Assembly (NCBI RefSeq): GCF_003002955.1
Contig: NZ_PVTJ01000003.1
Location: forward strand, 186,001 to 250,000
Length of the DNA: 64,000 nt
Reading direction: 5' to 3'
Source of the DNA: Glycomyces artemisiae
Lineage (GTDB): Bacteria > Actinomycetota > Actinomycetes > Mycobacteriales > Micromonosporaceae
Below the pieces are notes generated by a model. The model saw only the letters and a list, made by a program, of their open reading frames with translations. It was not told the DNA's origin and made no database searches. Below are positions 49,313-57,333 of the stretch, piece after piece; the stretch's first letter is position 1, and every line of letters begins with the position of its first letter. A program made the position numbers and the translations under genes.

Positions 49313-50034
49313 ACGACGCGAACCCGCTCATCGCCACGAAGGCGGACATCGATCCGACGCAGCAGCGGAGCATCCTCACCGGGCTCTCGGTCGCCGAGGA
49401 CGTGCACGACCTCACGGTCCAGATCCTCAGCGGCGAGTGGGTCGCGGCGGGGCTGACGCTCACCGGCGGGGCGCTCAACCTGGCGTCGTTCGCGATCGAC
49501 CCGTTCGGGAGCCTCCTGTCGATGGGCGTGGAGTGGGCCATCGAGCAGATCCAGCCGCTGAAGGAGGCGCTCGACGCGGTCACCGGGGACCCGGAGACCA
49601 TCGAGACGCATGCGATCACCTGGGACAACATGGCCGCGGAGCTCGCCTCCATCGGGGACGCCCTGAAGTCGGCCGCGGAGTCCGACATCACCGGGTGGCA
49701 CGACACGGCCGCCGAGGCGTACCGGGCGATGGTCGCCGAGAACGTCGACGTCCTCTTCGGCGCGAGCGGGACCGCCGAGGCGATGGGGGCGGCGACGCGG
49801 GGCGCGGGGGCGCTCGTGACGACGGTGCGGGAGCTGGTGCGCGGGTTCATCGCCGACTGCATCGGGCGGCTGTGCCTGTGGATCGCCGAGGAGGTGTTCA
49901 CGCTCGGCCTGGCGACGCCCGTGGTCATGGCCCAGGCGACCGCCGCGATCGTCAAGTGGGTCGCGCGGGTCTACGGGTGGCTGAGCCTCCTCGTCACCAG
50001 CTTGATGAACCTCCGCGCACTCATCGACGGGTAG
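49309..50034 (+). CDS. WXG100-like helical carrier protein
   Basis: A 241-residue protein. The middle carries a WXG-like motif GWHDTAAEAYRAM, preceded by a hydrophobic helical region (LTLTGGALNLASFAIDPFGS) and followed by a long hydrophobic helical tail (VVMAQATAAIVKWVARVYGW). This is the arrangement found in the N-terminal part of actinobacterial ESX-exported polymorphic toxins, where it is normally fused to the toxin. Here it ends in a stop seven bases before the toxin gene. Confidence 0.75.
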   Translation: MNDANPLIATKADIDPTQQRSILTGLSVAEDVHDLTVQILSGEWVAAGLTLTGGALNLASFAIDPFGSLLSMGVEWAIEQIQPLKEALDAVTGDPETIETHAITWDNMAAELASIGDALKSAAESDITGWHDTAAEAYRAMVAENVDVLFGASGTAEAMGAATRGAGALVTTVRELVRGFIADCIGRLCLWIAEEVFTLGLATPVVMAQATAAIVKWVARVYGWLSLLVTSLMNLRALIDG

Positions 50035-50041
50035 GTCCGAC

Positions 50042-50887
50042 ATGCGCCGACTGATCCTCCTCGCCTTCGTCCTCGCGCTGGGACTGCATAAGAAGACCCG
50101 CGCGCCGCACGTGAACACACCGCACGGCGCCAACGGGAAGCGCCCCAAAGGCGGCGGCGCGGACGCCGAGGGCAAGCGCCGCAAGGGATCGGGGGCCGAC
50201 ACCGATCCGGCCCGGCGCAGCCGCCACGCGACGGGCGCCACGGTGCGGGCGCGGCAGGCGAGCCTGAAGAAGGTCGCCACCGGGACCACGGCGCGGCCGA
50301 AGGCGCCGGGCGCGCCGAAGGGCCCCGACCGGCTCCCGGCGGGCCGGACCCGCAAGGACGCCAAGGGGAAGGACATCACGCTCGACCCGGACCGCGTGAA
50401 GCGGGCGCCGACCTACACGCGCGGGTTCGCCCAGGACCTCCCCAAGCCCGTGAAGGACCCGAAGACCGGGAAGTGGACGGTCACCCTGCGCATGCACGAG
50501 GGCTGGGACCGCTCGGACTTCGAGGCGAAGGCCAACCACCTGAAGAACCTCGGCGACGAGGGGAAGCTCGTCAAGACCCCCGACACGGCCGACCTGCGCT
50601 CGGACAAGACCGACGCGTGGCGCGCCGCCAAGGAGCGGGAGGCGTTCGAGCAGGCCACCGACCAGGCCGACCTGGACCGGCGGCTCGCCGAGCTCGACGG
50701 GCAGCAGGTCGACCACGCGCAGGACCTCCAGCTCGGCGGCAAGGACAGCCCGGACAACATGTGGGCCATCGACTCGGCGACCAACCACGGCATGGGCGGG
50801 CAGCTCCGGCAGCAGCTCGCGCAGGTGCCGAACGGCGAGCCGGTCCAGATCAACATCGTCCACGACAAGTACAGTCCCAAGCCGTGA
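50042..50887 (+). CDS. Predicted HNH-like nuclease toxin (polymorphic toxin module)
   Basis: A 281-residue protein. Residues 3-15 are a short hydrophobic helix, residues ~16-100 a Lys/Arg/Gly/Pro-rich disordered linker, and the C-terminal ~150 residues a compact domain. That domain has GWDRSDFEAKANHLKNL followed by QQVDHAQDLQLGGKDSPDNM and SATNHGMGGQL. The D-H...LGG-D...NM...N-H pattern resembles HNH/His-Me-type toxin domains of polymorphic toxins. Two SUKH-type immunity genes follow, supporting a toxin role. Nuclease activity is inferred. Confidence 0.72.
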   Translation: MRRLILLAFVLALGLHKKTRAPHVNTPHGANGKRPKGGGADAEGKRRKGSGADTDPARRSRHATGATVRARQASLKKVATGTTARPKAPGAPKGPDRLPAGRTRKDAKGKDITLDPDRVKRAPTYTRGFAQDLPKPVKDPKTGKWTVTLRMHEGWDRSDFEAKANHLKNLGDEGKLVKTPDTADLRSDKTDAWRAAKEREAFEQATDQADLDRRLAELDGQQVDHAQDLQLGGKDSPDNMWAIDSATNHGMGGQLRQQLAQVPNGEPVQINIVHDKYSPKP

Positions 50888-50897
50888 GGAGGGTCCG

Positions 50898-51452
50898 ATG
50901 GGTCATCTGGAGTCGATGCGGGCGAAGATCGACGGGCTGCGCGAACGCGGCGCCGACGCGGAGCTGGCGCGCCGCTGGGAGGACGACGCGGGCCGGTACA
51001 ACGCGCCGCCGCTGCGGCTCGGCGAACCCGTCGCGCTCGCGGGCGCGTACCCGGGAGGCCTCGCGGACCTGTACCTGGCGGCGGGCCCGGCCCGGTTCGG
51101 GGAGATCCTGCTCCTGCCGGAGGCCGCGTTCGGCCCGATGGACGCGATCGACGCGTACGGGGAGCCGATCGACGGCCGCAGGCGCCTGCGGATCGGGGAC
51201 GTCGGCGAGGACGCGGTACTCCTCGACCTGGACTCGGGGGCCGTGATCGTCTACTGGTTCAACTACTTCGAGCGCGGCTGGGACTCCGGGGTGCTCGTCG
51301 AGTGCGGGTCGGCGGCGGAGTTCGCCGACACCGTGGCGATGGGCCCGGGGTACGCCGGGCTGCACGGCCCGAAGGAGCGGCAGCGCACCGCGTGGTGGGA
51401 CGAGGACCCGTGGTTCGCGTACCTGCGCGAGACCGGCCTCGCCGGGGAGTAG
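50898..51452 (+). CDS. SMI1/KNR4 (SUKH)-like immunity protein
   Basis: A 184-residue soluble acidic protein with a SUKH-like layout: a helical N-terminus (MRAKIDGLRERGADAELA), a central LYLAAGPARFGEILLL segment, strands around AVLLDLDSGAVIVYWFNYFE and a closing helix ending WFAYLRETGL. AGGAGG precedes the ATG and ten bases separate it from the toxin gene. Probably neutralises the toxin in the producing cell. Confidence 0.72.
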   Translation: MGHLESMRAKIDGLRERGADAELARRWEDDAGRYNAPPLRLGEPVALAGAYPGGLADLYLAAGPARFGEILLLPEAAFGPMDAIDAYGEPIDGRRRLRIGDVGEDAVLLDLDSGAVIVYWFNYFERGWDSGVLVECGSAAEFADTVAMGPGYAGLHGPKERQRTAWWDEDPWFAYLRETGLAGE

Positions 51453-51456
51453 CGGC

Positions 51457-51990
51457 ATGCGCGACCAGCGGGAGTACGTGCGGGTCTGGGGCGCGGACAA
51501 CGTGGTCCGGTTCCCGCGGAGCCGGTGGATGCGCGAGTTCGCCGCGCCCGCCGCGTCCTATCCGGACACCGACCTGATCCCGGTGAACATGTCCGCGGTG
51601 TTCACCTCGTTCCTGACGGGCCGGTTCGGGCTGTTCGACGACATGGACCTGCGGCGCGGCTCGGGCGGCACGATGCAGGTGGTGGTCGTGGGCGCGGCGC
51701 CCGCCGACCCGGAGGCGACCCTGTTCTGCTTCGACACCGCGACCGGCCGGATCGTCATGCTCGGCGTCAAGGACGGCACGCTCGAACTCGTCAACGCCAG
51801 TTTCAAGGCCCTGAGCGAGTTCCTGTTCCGGTTCGCGCAGTTCGTGGACGAGGACACCGGCCGCGCGGGCCGCGCCCGCCGCGCTGCGGTCCTCCGCAGC
51901 AAGCTCTCCCGCGTCGACCCCGACGCGTTCGCCGACCCCGGGTCGTGGTGGTCGGCGACGTTCACGCAGCTGGAGTACCGCACGCACTGA
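51457..51990 (+). CDS. SUKH-4-like immunity protein
   Basis: A 177-residue soluble protein. Segments typical of SUKH-4 are a front FTSFLTGRFGLFDDM, then LFCFDTATGRIVML and LVNASFKALSEFLFRFAQFV. It starts four bases after the preceding immunity gene. A second immunity protein beside one visible toxin suggests either a spare for a competitor's toxin or joint protection. Confidence 0.75.
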   Translation: MRDQREYVRVWGADNVVRFPRSRWMREFAAPAASYPDTDLIPVNMSAVFTSFLTGRFGLFDDMDLRRGSGGTMQVVVVGAAPADPEATLFCFDTATGRIVMLGVKDGTLELVNASFKALSEFLFRFAQFVDEDTGRAGRARRAAVLRSKLSRVDPDAFADPGSWWSATFTQLEYRTH

Positions 51991-52140
51991 GGCCGTTCCG
52001 GGCCCCGGGAAACGGCTCGATGTCCGGCGGCCGCGAGGAGTAGGCTTCCGACGGCCTCGCCGGCGCCTCACGGCAGGGCCGGTTCCCCCTGCCCGCAGCG
52101 CTGCCGCCCCGCGCAGCCCCCCCGCGAACGAGGTGCCCCC

Positions 52141-53340
52141 GTGCCCGGACCGTCTTCGTCCACTTCGGCCTTCGGCGACCGGAGGTCGACGGCGGCGCTC
52201 ATCGCGCTCGCCGTCGCGGCGTTCTGCTACGTCACCGTCGAGACGGCGCCCGTCGGGCTCCTCGGCGAGGTCGCCGCCGACCTGGACGTGTCGCTCTCCC
52301 AGGTCGGCCTGCTCGTCACCGGGTACAGCGTCACCGTCGCGGTCGTCACGCTCCCGCTGGTGAAGCTCGTGGCGCGCGTCCCGCGGCGACCGCTGCTGCT
52401 GACGCTCATGGCCGTCATGGTCGTCGCCACCGCCGCTTCCGCCGCCGCCACCGAGTACGGGATGCTGTTCGCGGCCCGGGTCGCGACGGCCCTCGCTCAG
52501 GCCGTGTTCTGGGGCGTCGTCGGACCCGTCGCCGCCGGGATGTTCCCCGCGCACGTCCGCGGCCGCGTCCTCGCCGTCGTCTACACCGGCGGCTCAATCG
52601 GCCCGATGCTCGGCGTGCCCGCCGCGACCTGGCTCGGCCAGCGCGCCGGATGGCAGGCCGCGTTCCTCGCGCTCGCGGCCACGGGCCTGGTCGCCCTCGC
52701 GGTCCTGTTCGCGGCGCTCCCCGCGAAGCCGACCCGCAACGAGCACGCCGGGCGCGGCACGGTTCCGGACGCCAAGCGGTTCGCGCTGGTCCTGGCGACG
52801 ACGGTGCTGTCGGTGGCGGGGTTCTTCGCGGTCTACACGTACACCTCGGAGGTCATCACCGCGGTCGCGGGCATGGCGCCGGCGATGCTCGGGCCGCTGC
52901 TGCTGGTGCGGGGCATCGCGGACTTCGGGGGCATCGCGGCGGGCGGGGTGCTCTCGGACCGGTCCCAGCGGCTCGCGGTGGTGCTGCCGCTGGTGCTGCT
53001 GACGGGGATCTTCACGGCGATGTGGGTGTTCGGGGCGAGCCCGCTGGTGACCGGGGGCGCGATCGTGCTGACGGGCGTGTCGATGGGGATGTTCAGCCCG
53101 GCGCTCCAGAACCGGGTCATGGAGTTCGCGCCGGGGAGCACCGACACCGCCTCGGCGGCGAACTCGGTGGCGTTCAACGTGGGGATCGCCCTCGGGTCCT
53201 CGCTCGGGGGCCTGACGCTCGCGCACGCCGGGGCCGGGGCCGTCGCCCTGACCGGGGCGGTGTTCGCCGCCGCGGCGGTGGCGACGGGGCTGGCGACGAC
53301 CGAGCCCGCGCGGGAGCGGGCCGCGGTCGGGTCGCCCTGA
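52141..53340 (+). CDS. MFS transporter, DHA1 drug-efflux type
   Basis: A 399-residue transporter with 12 predicted helices. The first carries FCYVTVETAPVGLLGEVAAD; the motif-A region between helices 2 and 3 is KLVARVPRRPLL, a weak version of the family motif. It resembles chloramphenicol/arabinose exporters (Cmx/AraJ type). GTG start with a GAGG site. Convergent with the next MFS gene, with 56 bases between stops. Substrate unknown. Confidence 0.88.
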   Translation: MPGPSSSTSAFGDRRSTAALIALAVAAFCYVTVETAPVGLLGEVAADLDVSLSQVGLLVTGYSVTVAVVTLPLVKLVARVPRRPLLLTLMAVMVVATAASAAATEYGMLFAARVATALAQAVFWGVVGPVAAGMFPAHVRGRVLAVVYTGGSIGPMLGVPAATWLGQRAGWQAAFLALAATGLVALAVLFAALPAKPTRNEHAGRGTVPDAKRFALVLATTVLSVAGFFAVYTYTSEVITAVAGMAPAMLGPLLLVRGIADFGGIAAGGVLSDRSQRLAVVLPLVLLTGIFTAMWVFGASPLVTGGAIVLTGVSMGMFSPALQNRVMEFAPGSTDTASAANSVAFNVGIALGSSLGGLTLAHAGAGAVALTGAVFAAAAVATGLATTEPARERAAVGSP

Positions 53341-53396
53341 GAGGTGCTGCTAGCGAGCGCGCCCCGCGCGTCCGCTTGCGGCGAAGGCCGGGCTCG

Positions 53397-54614
53397 TCAT
53401 GGCATGGCCGCCTTCGCCTCGGAAACGGAGCGGTCCGGTTCCGGGGCGGCGCGGAGCGCGAGGCCGGTCATGATGAGGCCGAGCACGGCGAAGGCGGCGC
53501 CGCCGAACCCGCCCCAGCGCAGCAGCCCGGCAGCGACCCCGAGTCCGCCGACGGCCGAGCCGATCGCATTGGCCAGGTTGAACGCGCCCACATTGACCGC
53601 CAGGGACAGCGTCGGCGCCGCCCCGGCGTGGCGGAGCACGAGCGACTGCAAAGGGGCGATCGTCGCGGTCGAGAGCAGCCCGAGGAGCAGCACGATCGCG
53701 ACCATCGGGATCGCATACCCGGCCAGCAGGGGAAACGCGGCCAAGGTGGCGATGAGGGCGGTGAACACCCCGACGAGGGTGCCGCCGAGCGAGATGTCGG
53801 TCAGGCGGCCGGCGACGAGGTTCCCGGCGAACCCGCCGACGCCGTAGGCCAGCAGCAGGGCGGGGAGGACCCCCGCGTCCATCCCGGTCACTTCGGACAA
53901 TAGGGACACGAGGTAGGTGAAGACGACGCTGACCCCGGCGAACCCGATCACCGTCGTGGCGACCGCCAGCAGCACCGGCTTGCGCAGCAGCGTGCGGATC
54001 TCGTCCCCCACGCCGGTGGCCGGGGCCGGGGTGCGGGGCATCGACCAGGCCAGCAGGCCGACCCCGGCGACGGCCGTGACCGCGACGACGACGAACGGGA
54101 TCCGCCAGTTCGTGGTCCCGCCCAGCAGGGCGCCGAGCGGCACGCCGAGAACGGTGGCGACGGTGAGGCCGGAACCGATGATCGCGATCGCCCGTCCCTG
54201 CCGCGCCGCCCCCATGAGCCCCGTCGCCGTGGTCAGGCCGATCGCGAACAGGGTCGCCTGGCTGCTCGCCGAGACGACCCGGCCCGCGATCACCCAGGCG
54301 TAGGTCGGGGCGAGCACCGTCACGACGGTGCCCGCGATGAACACGGCGCCGAGCCCCAGGGCGAGCCCTTTGCGGGGCAGCCGGGCGGTGGCGACGGTGA
54401 CGATCGGCCCGCCGACCGCGACGCCGAGCGCATAGGCGGTCACCGCCTGCCCGGCGGCGGCGACGCTGACCGAGACGTCGTCGGCGAGTTGCGGGAGGAC
54501 GCCTGCGACGAGGTATTCGGCCGTGCCGGTGCAGAACACCAGCAGCACGAACCCGGCCAGCACGAGGCCCGGCCGCAGCCGGGCGGAAGTTGCGGAGGAC
54601 TGTTCGAGTATCAC
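53397..54614 (-). CDS. MFS transporter, DHA1 type, divergent from a MerR gene
   Basis: A 405-residue transporter, 12 helices. Helix 1 holds FVLLVFCTGTAEYLVAGVLP, and the motif-A region is VATARLPRKGLAL. It belongs to the same broad family as the preceding transporter but is not a recent duplicate. The GTG start is uncertain; another GTG lies seven codons upstream. The divergent MerR-family gene lies about 65 bases away and is its likely regulator. Confidence 0.87.
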   Translation of the reverse strand: MILEQSSATSARLRPGLVLAGFVLLVFCTGTAEYLVAGVLPQLADDVSVSVAAAGQAVTAYALGVAVGGPIVTVATARLPRKGLALGLGAVFIAGTVVTVLAPTYAWVIAGRVVSASSQATLFAIGLTTATGLMGAARQGRAIAIIGSGLTVATVLGVPLGALLGGTTNWRIPFVVVAVTAVAGVGLLAWSMPRTPAPATGVGDEIRTLLRKPVLLAVATTVIGFAGVSVVFTYLVSLLSEVTGMDAGVLPALLLAYGVGGFAGNLVAGRLTDISLGGTLVGVFTALIATLAAFPLLAGYAIPMVAIVLLLGLLSTATIAPLQSLVLRHAGAAPTLSLAVNVGAFNLANAIGSAVGGLGVAAGLLRWGGFGGAAFAVLGLIMTGLALRAAPEPDRSVSEAKAAMP

Positions 54615-54624
54615 CCTGCTAGGC

Positions 54625-54640
54625 TCGACGTTCACATCGA
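54625..54640. promoter_or_regulatory. Candidate MerR operator
   Basis: TCGACGT-TC-ACATCGA, an inverted repeat with arms matching at 6 of 7 positions, lies between the divergent MFS and MerR genes. MerR-family sites are typically such repeats within promoter spacers; I could not place -35 and -10 elements with confidence. Confidence 0.4.
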
Positions 54641-54677
54641 TGAGAAGGCAACTCGCACGATGAGAGGCGTCCATCAC

Positions 54678-55040
54678 ATGCGCATTTCGGAGGTCACCGA
54701 ACGCACCGGCATCCCGGCCCGGCTGCTGCGCTACTACGAGGAGCAGGACCTCCTGGTGCCCGGCCGCAACGCCTCGGGCTACCGCGACTACACCGACCAG
54801 GACGTCGAGGTCGCACGACGCATTCGGCAGCTCCTCGACGCCGGACTCGGCACCGCCGCGATCCGCACGGTCCTGCCGTGCCTCACCGAGCACGCGGGCC
54901 GTCTGACCCCGACCTGCACCGACACCATCGAGGACCTCGAACGGGAACAGGTCCGCATCGAAGCGTCGATCGCAGCGCTCACGGCATCGCGCGACGCGAT
55001 CGGCAGCGTCATCGACGCGGGGCGCGCCGGCTCCGCATAG
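54678..55040 (+). CDS. MerR-family transcriptional regulator
   Basis: A 120-residue regulator: winged helix at the N-terminus (MRISEVTERTGIPARLLRYY, then EEQDLLVPGRNASGYRDY), and a dimerisation coiled coil near 80-110. The C-terminal part is short, without the Cys pattern of metal sensors or a large drug-binding domain. GAGAGG precedes the ATG; an in-frame ATG six codons upstream is possible. Likely regulates itself and the divergent exporter. Confidence 0.9.
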   Translation: MRISEVTERTGIPARLLRYYEEQDLLVPGRNASGYRDYTDQDVEVARRIRQLLDAGLGTAAIRTVLPCLTEHAGRLTPTCTDTIEDLEREQVRIEASIAALTASRDAIGSVIDAGRAGSA

Positions 55041-55134
55041 CGGCCTTGCCGTGCCGGCCGCGGTGTCGGCGGACCACACGGGTCGGGGCGGAATTGTGGG
55101 GGCAATCGACATGGTCCCGGGGCCGCTGCGTCCA

Positions 55135-55140
55135 TAGCAT
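55135..55140 (+). promoter_or_regulatory. -10 element of the hydroxybutyrate dehydrogenase gene
   Basis: TAGCAT, eight bases before the ATG, with no ribosome site between, implying a leader of at most one or two bases. Confidence 0.35.
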
Positions 55141-55148
55141 TTACCGGC

Positions 55149-55931
55149 ATGAATACCGTAACACCCGTTGGGGAAGGCCCGGCCGCGGGCGCGAGTCCGG
55201 TCTTGAGTGGACGGACGGCGCTGGTGACCGGGGCCGGGTCGGGGATCGGGCGGGCCTGCGCGGCCGCGCTCGCCGCGGCCGGGGCCGCGGTGCACGCCGT
55301 GGACCGCGACGCCGAGGCCGTGCACGCCGTCGCCGCGGCGGTCGGCGGGACCGCGCACGTCGCCGACCTGGCCGACCCCGGGGCGGTCGCCGCGCTGCCG
55401 CGCGCCGTGGACGTCCTGGTCAACAACGCCGGGTTCCAGCACGTCGCCCCGCTCGCGGCGTTCCCGCTCGACCGGTTCGACCTCATGCAGCGCGTCATGG
55501 TGACCGCGCCGCTCCAGCTCATGCAGCAGAGCCTGCCGCACATGCAGAAGCGGGGCTGGGGCCGGATCGTCAACGTCTCCAGCGTCCACGGCCTGCGCGC
55601 CAGCGCGAACAAGGCCGGGTACGTAGCGGCCAAGCACGCCCTGGAGGGCCTGAGCAAGGTCGCCGCGATCGAGGGCGCGCCCCACGGGGTCACCAGCAAC
55701 TGCGTCAACCCCGGCTACGTGCGCACCCCGCTGGTGGAGCGCCAGCTCGACGACCTCGCGGCCGCGGGCGCCGAGGACCCGCTCGCGACCGTGCTCCTCG
55801 ACCGGACCCCCGTGAAGCGCCTGCTGGAGCCCGGAGAGGTCGCGGCCGCGGTGCTGTGGCTGTGCGGCCCCGGCTCGGGCTTCGTCACCGGGTCCTCCCT
55901 CACGCTCGACGGCGGCTGGACCGCCACCTAG
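55149..55931 (+). CDS. 3-hydroxybutyrate dehydrogenase (SDR)
   Basis: A 260-residue short-chain dehydrogenase. Cofactor loop TGAGSGIG (27-34), AVDRD after beta-2 (NAD+ type), NNAGFQHVAPLAAFP (91-105), which is characteristic of 3-hydroxybutyrate dehydrogenases, catalytic Ser145, Tyr158 and Lys162, and the closing LTLDGGW. Converts 3-hydroxybutyrate to acetoacetate. The neighbouring thiolase and acetoacetyl-CoA synthetase complete the pathway. Confidence 0.9.
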   Translation: MNTVTPVGEGPAAGASPVLSGRTALVTGAGSGIGRACAAALAAAGAAVHAVDRDAEAVHAVAAAVGGTAHVADLADPGAVAALPRAVDVLVNNAGFQHVAPLAAFPLDRFDLMQRVMVTAPLQLMQQSLPHMQKRGWGRIVNVSSVHGLRASANKAGYVAAKHALEGLSKVAAIEGAPHGVTSNCVNPGYVRTPLVERQLDDLAAAGAEDPLATVLLDRTPVKRLLEPGEVAAAVLWLCGPGSGFVTGSSLTLDGGWTAT

Positions 55932-55967
55932 CCCCGACATGTCCCCTCTAGAGAACAGGCACCGCCC

Positions 55968-57299
55968 ATGACCGACCCAGCCCTCACCGCAACACCTGTC
56001 AAGCGCCGCAGCGGCATCGGCCGCATCGTCACCGCCAGCCTGGTCGGCACCACCGTCGAGTGGTACGACTTCTTCCTGTACGGCTCGGCCGCCGCGCTGG
56101 TGTTCAACACCGCGTTCTTCCCCACCCACGACCCGCTGACGGGCACGCTCATCGCGTTCGCCAGCTACGCCATCGGGTTCCTCGCCCGGCCGCTCGGCGG
56201 CCTCGTCTTCGGCCACTACGGCGACCGCTTGGGCCGCAAGAAGCTCCTCGTGCTCAGCCTGCTGCTCATGGGCGGCGCGACGTTCGCGATGGGCCTGCTG
56301 CCCGTCTACGCGCAGATCGGCGTCGCCGCGCCGATCCTCCTGACGCTGCTGCGGCTGGTCCAGGGCTTCGCGCTGGGCGGCGAGTGGGGCGGGGCGGTCC
56401 TCATCGTCTCCGAGCACGGCGGCGCGCGGCACCGCGGGTTCTGGGCGTCGTGGCCGCAGGCCGGGGCACCCGGCGGGAACCTGCTCGCCACCGGCGTGCT
56501 GGCGTTCCTGGCGGTCGTCCAGTCCGAGGAGGCGTTCCTCGACTGGGGCTGGCGGGTCCCGTTCCTGCTCTCGGGGGTCCTGGTCGTCATCGGCCTGTGG
56601 ATCCGCATCTCCGTGTCGGAGTCCCCGGTGTTCCTCCAAGCCCAGGCCGAGCGGGCCGCGAGCGGCGTCAAGGAGAAGCCGCCGATCGTGGAGGTGTTCC
56701 GCACGGGCTGGCGCGAGGTGCTCGGCGCGATCGGGCTGCGCTTCGGCGAGAACGTCTCGTACTACATCCTCACCGCGTTCGTGCTCGTGTACGTCACGGT
56801 GCAGCTGGAGCTGTCGCGCAGCCTCGCGCTGAACGCGGTGCTCATCGGGTCGGCGATCCACTTCGTGACGATCCCGCTGTGGGGCGCCCTGTCGGACCGG
56901 ATCGGGCGGCGCGCGGTGACGCTCGTCGGCGCGGCCGGGATGGCCGTGTGGGCGTTCGTGTTCTTCGGGCTGGTCGACTCCGGCGAGTTCGGGGTCGTGA
57001 CGCTGTCGGTGACGGTGGGCCTGCTGTTCCACGGCGCGATGTACGGCCCGCAGGCGGCGTTCGTGTCGGAGCTGTTCGACACGAAGGTCCGCTACTCGGG
57101 CGCGGCGATCGGGTCGCAGCTCGCGTCGATCGTGGCCGGGGCGCTGGCGCCGATCATCGCGGTGAAGCTGCTGAGCGAGTACGGCTCGTCGACGCCGGTG
57201 TCGGCGTACCTGTGCGCGGCGGCGGTGGTCACCGCGATCACGGCGGCCGTCGTCCGCGAGACGCGGGGACGCGATCTGACCAGGGGCATCAGGGACTAG
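55968..57299 (+). CDS. MFS transporter, metabolite:H+ symporter (MHS) family
   Basis: A 443-residue importer with 12 helices. MHS hallmarks are GTTVEWYDFFLYGSAAALVF in helix 1, GHYGDRLGRKKLL between helices 2 and 3, and GGEWGGAVLI in helix 4. Members import small organic acids. Position directly after the hydroxybutyrate dehydrogenase gene (36-base gap) suggests uptake of 3-hydroxybutyrate or acetoacetate. Confidence 0.9.
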   Translation: MTDPALTATPVKRRSGIGRIVTASLVGTTVEWYDFFLYGSAAALVFNTAFFPTHDPLTGTLIAFASYAIGFLARPLGGLVFGHYGDRLGRKKLLVLSLLLMGGATFAMGLLPVYAQIGVAAPILLTLLRLVQGFALGGEWGGAVLIVSEHGGARHRGFWASWPQAGAPGGNLLATGVLAFLAVVQSEEAFLDWGWRVPFLLSGVLVVIGLWIRISVSESPVFLQAQAERAASGVKEKPPIVEVFRTGWREVLGAIGLRFGENVSYYILTAFVLVYVTVQLELSRSLALNAVLIGSAIHFVTIPLWGALSDRIGRRAVTLVGAAGMAVWAFVFFGLVDSGEFGVVTLSVTVGLLFHGAMYGPQAAFVSELFDTKVRYSGAAIGSQLASIVAGALAPIIAVKLLSEYGSSTPVSAYLCAAAVVTAITAAVVRETRGRDLTRGIRD

Positions 57300-57333
57300 G
57301 CTTCCCCCGTCCCCCGATCTGAGAGAGGCTCCC

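Noticed and set aside
50042-50887. Reading the toxin gene as a simple secreted protein because of its hydrophobic N-terminus
   Set aside because: The 13-residue hydrophobic run is short, there is no convincing cleavage site, and the following Lys/Arg-rich linker is more like an internal linker of an ESX toxin. I could not settle its export route.
55093-55106. ATTG-N6-CAAT repeat upstream of the hydroxybutyrate dehydrogenase gene as a PucR operator
   Set aside because: Four-base arms and no second copy near the thiolase/synthetase promoters.
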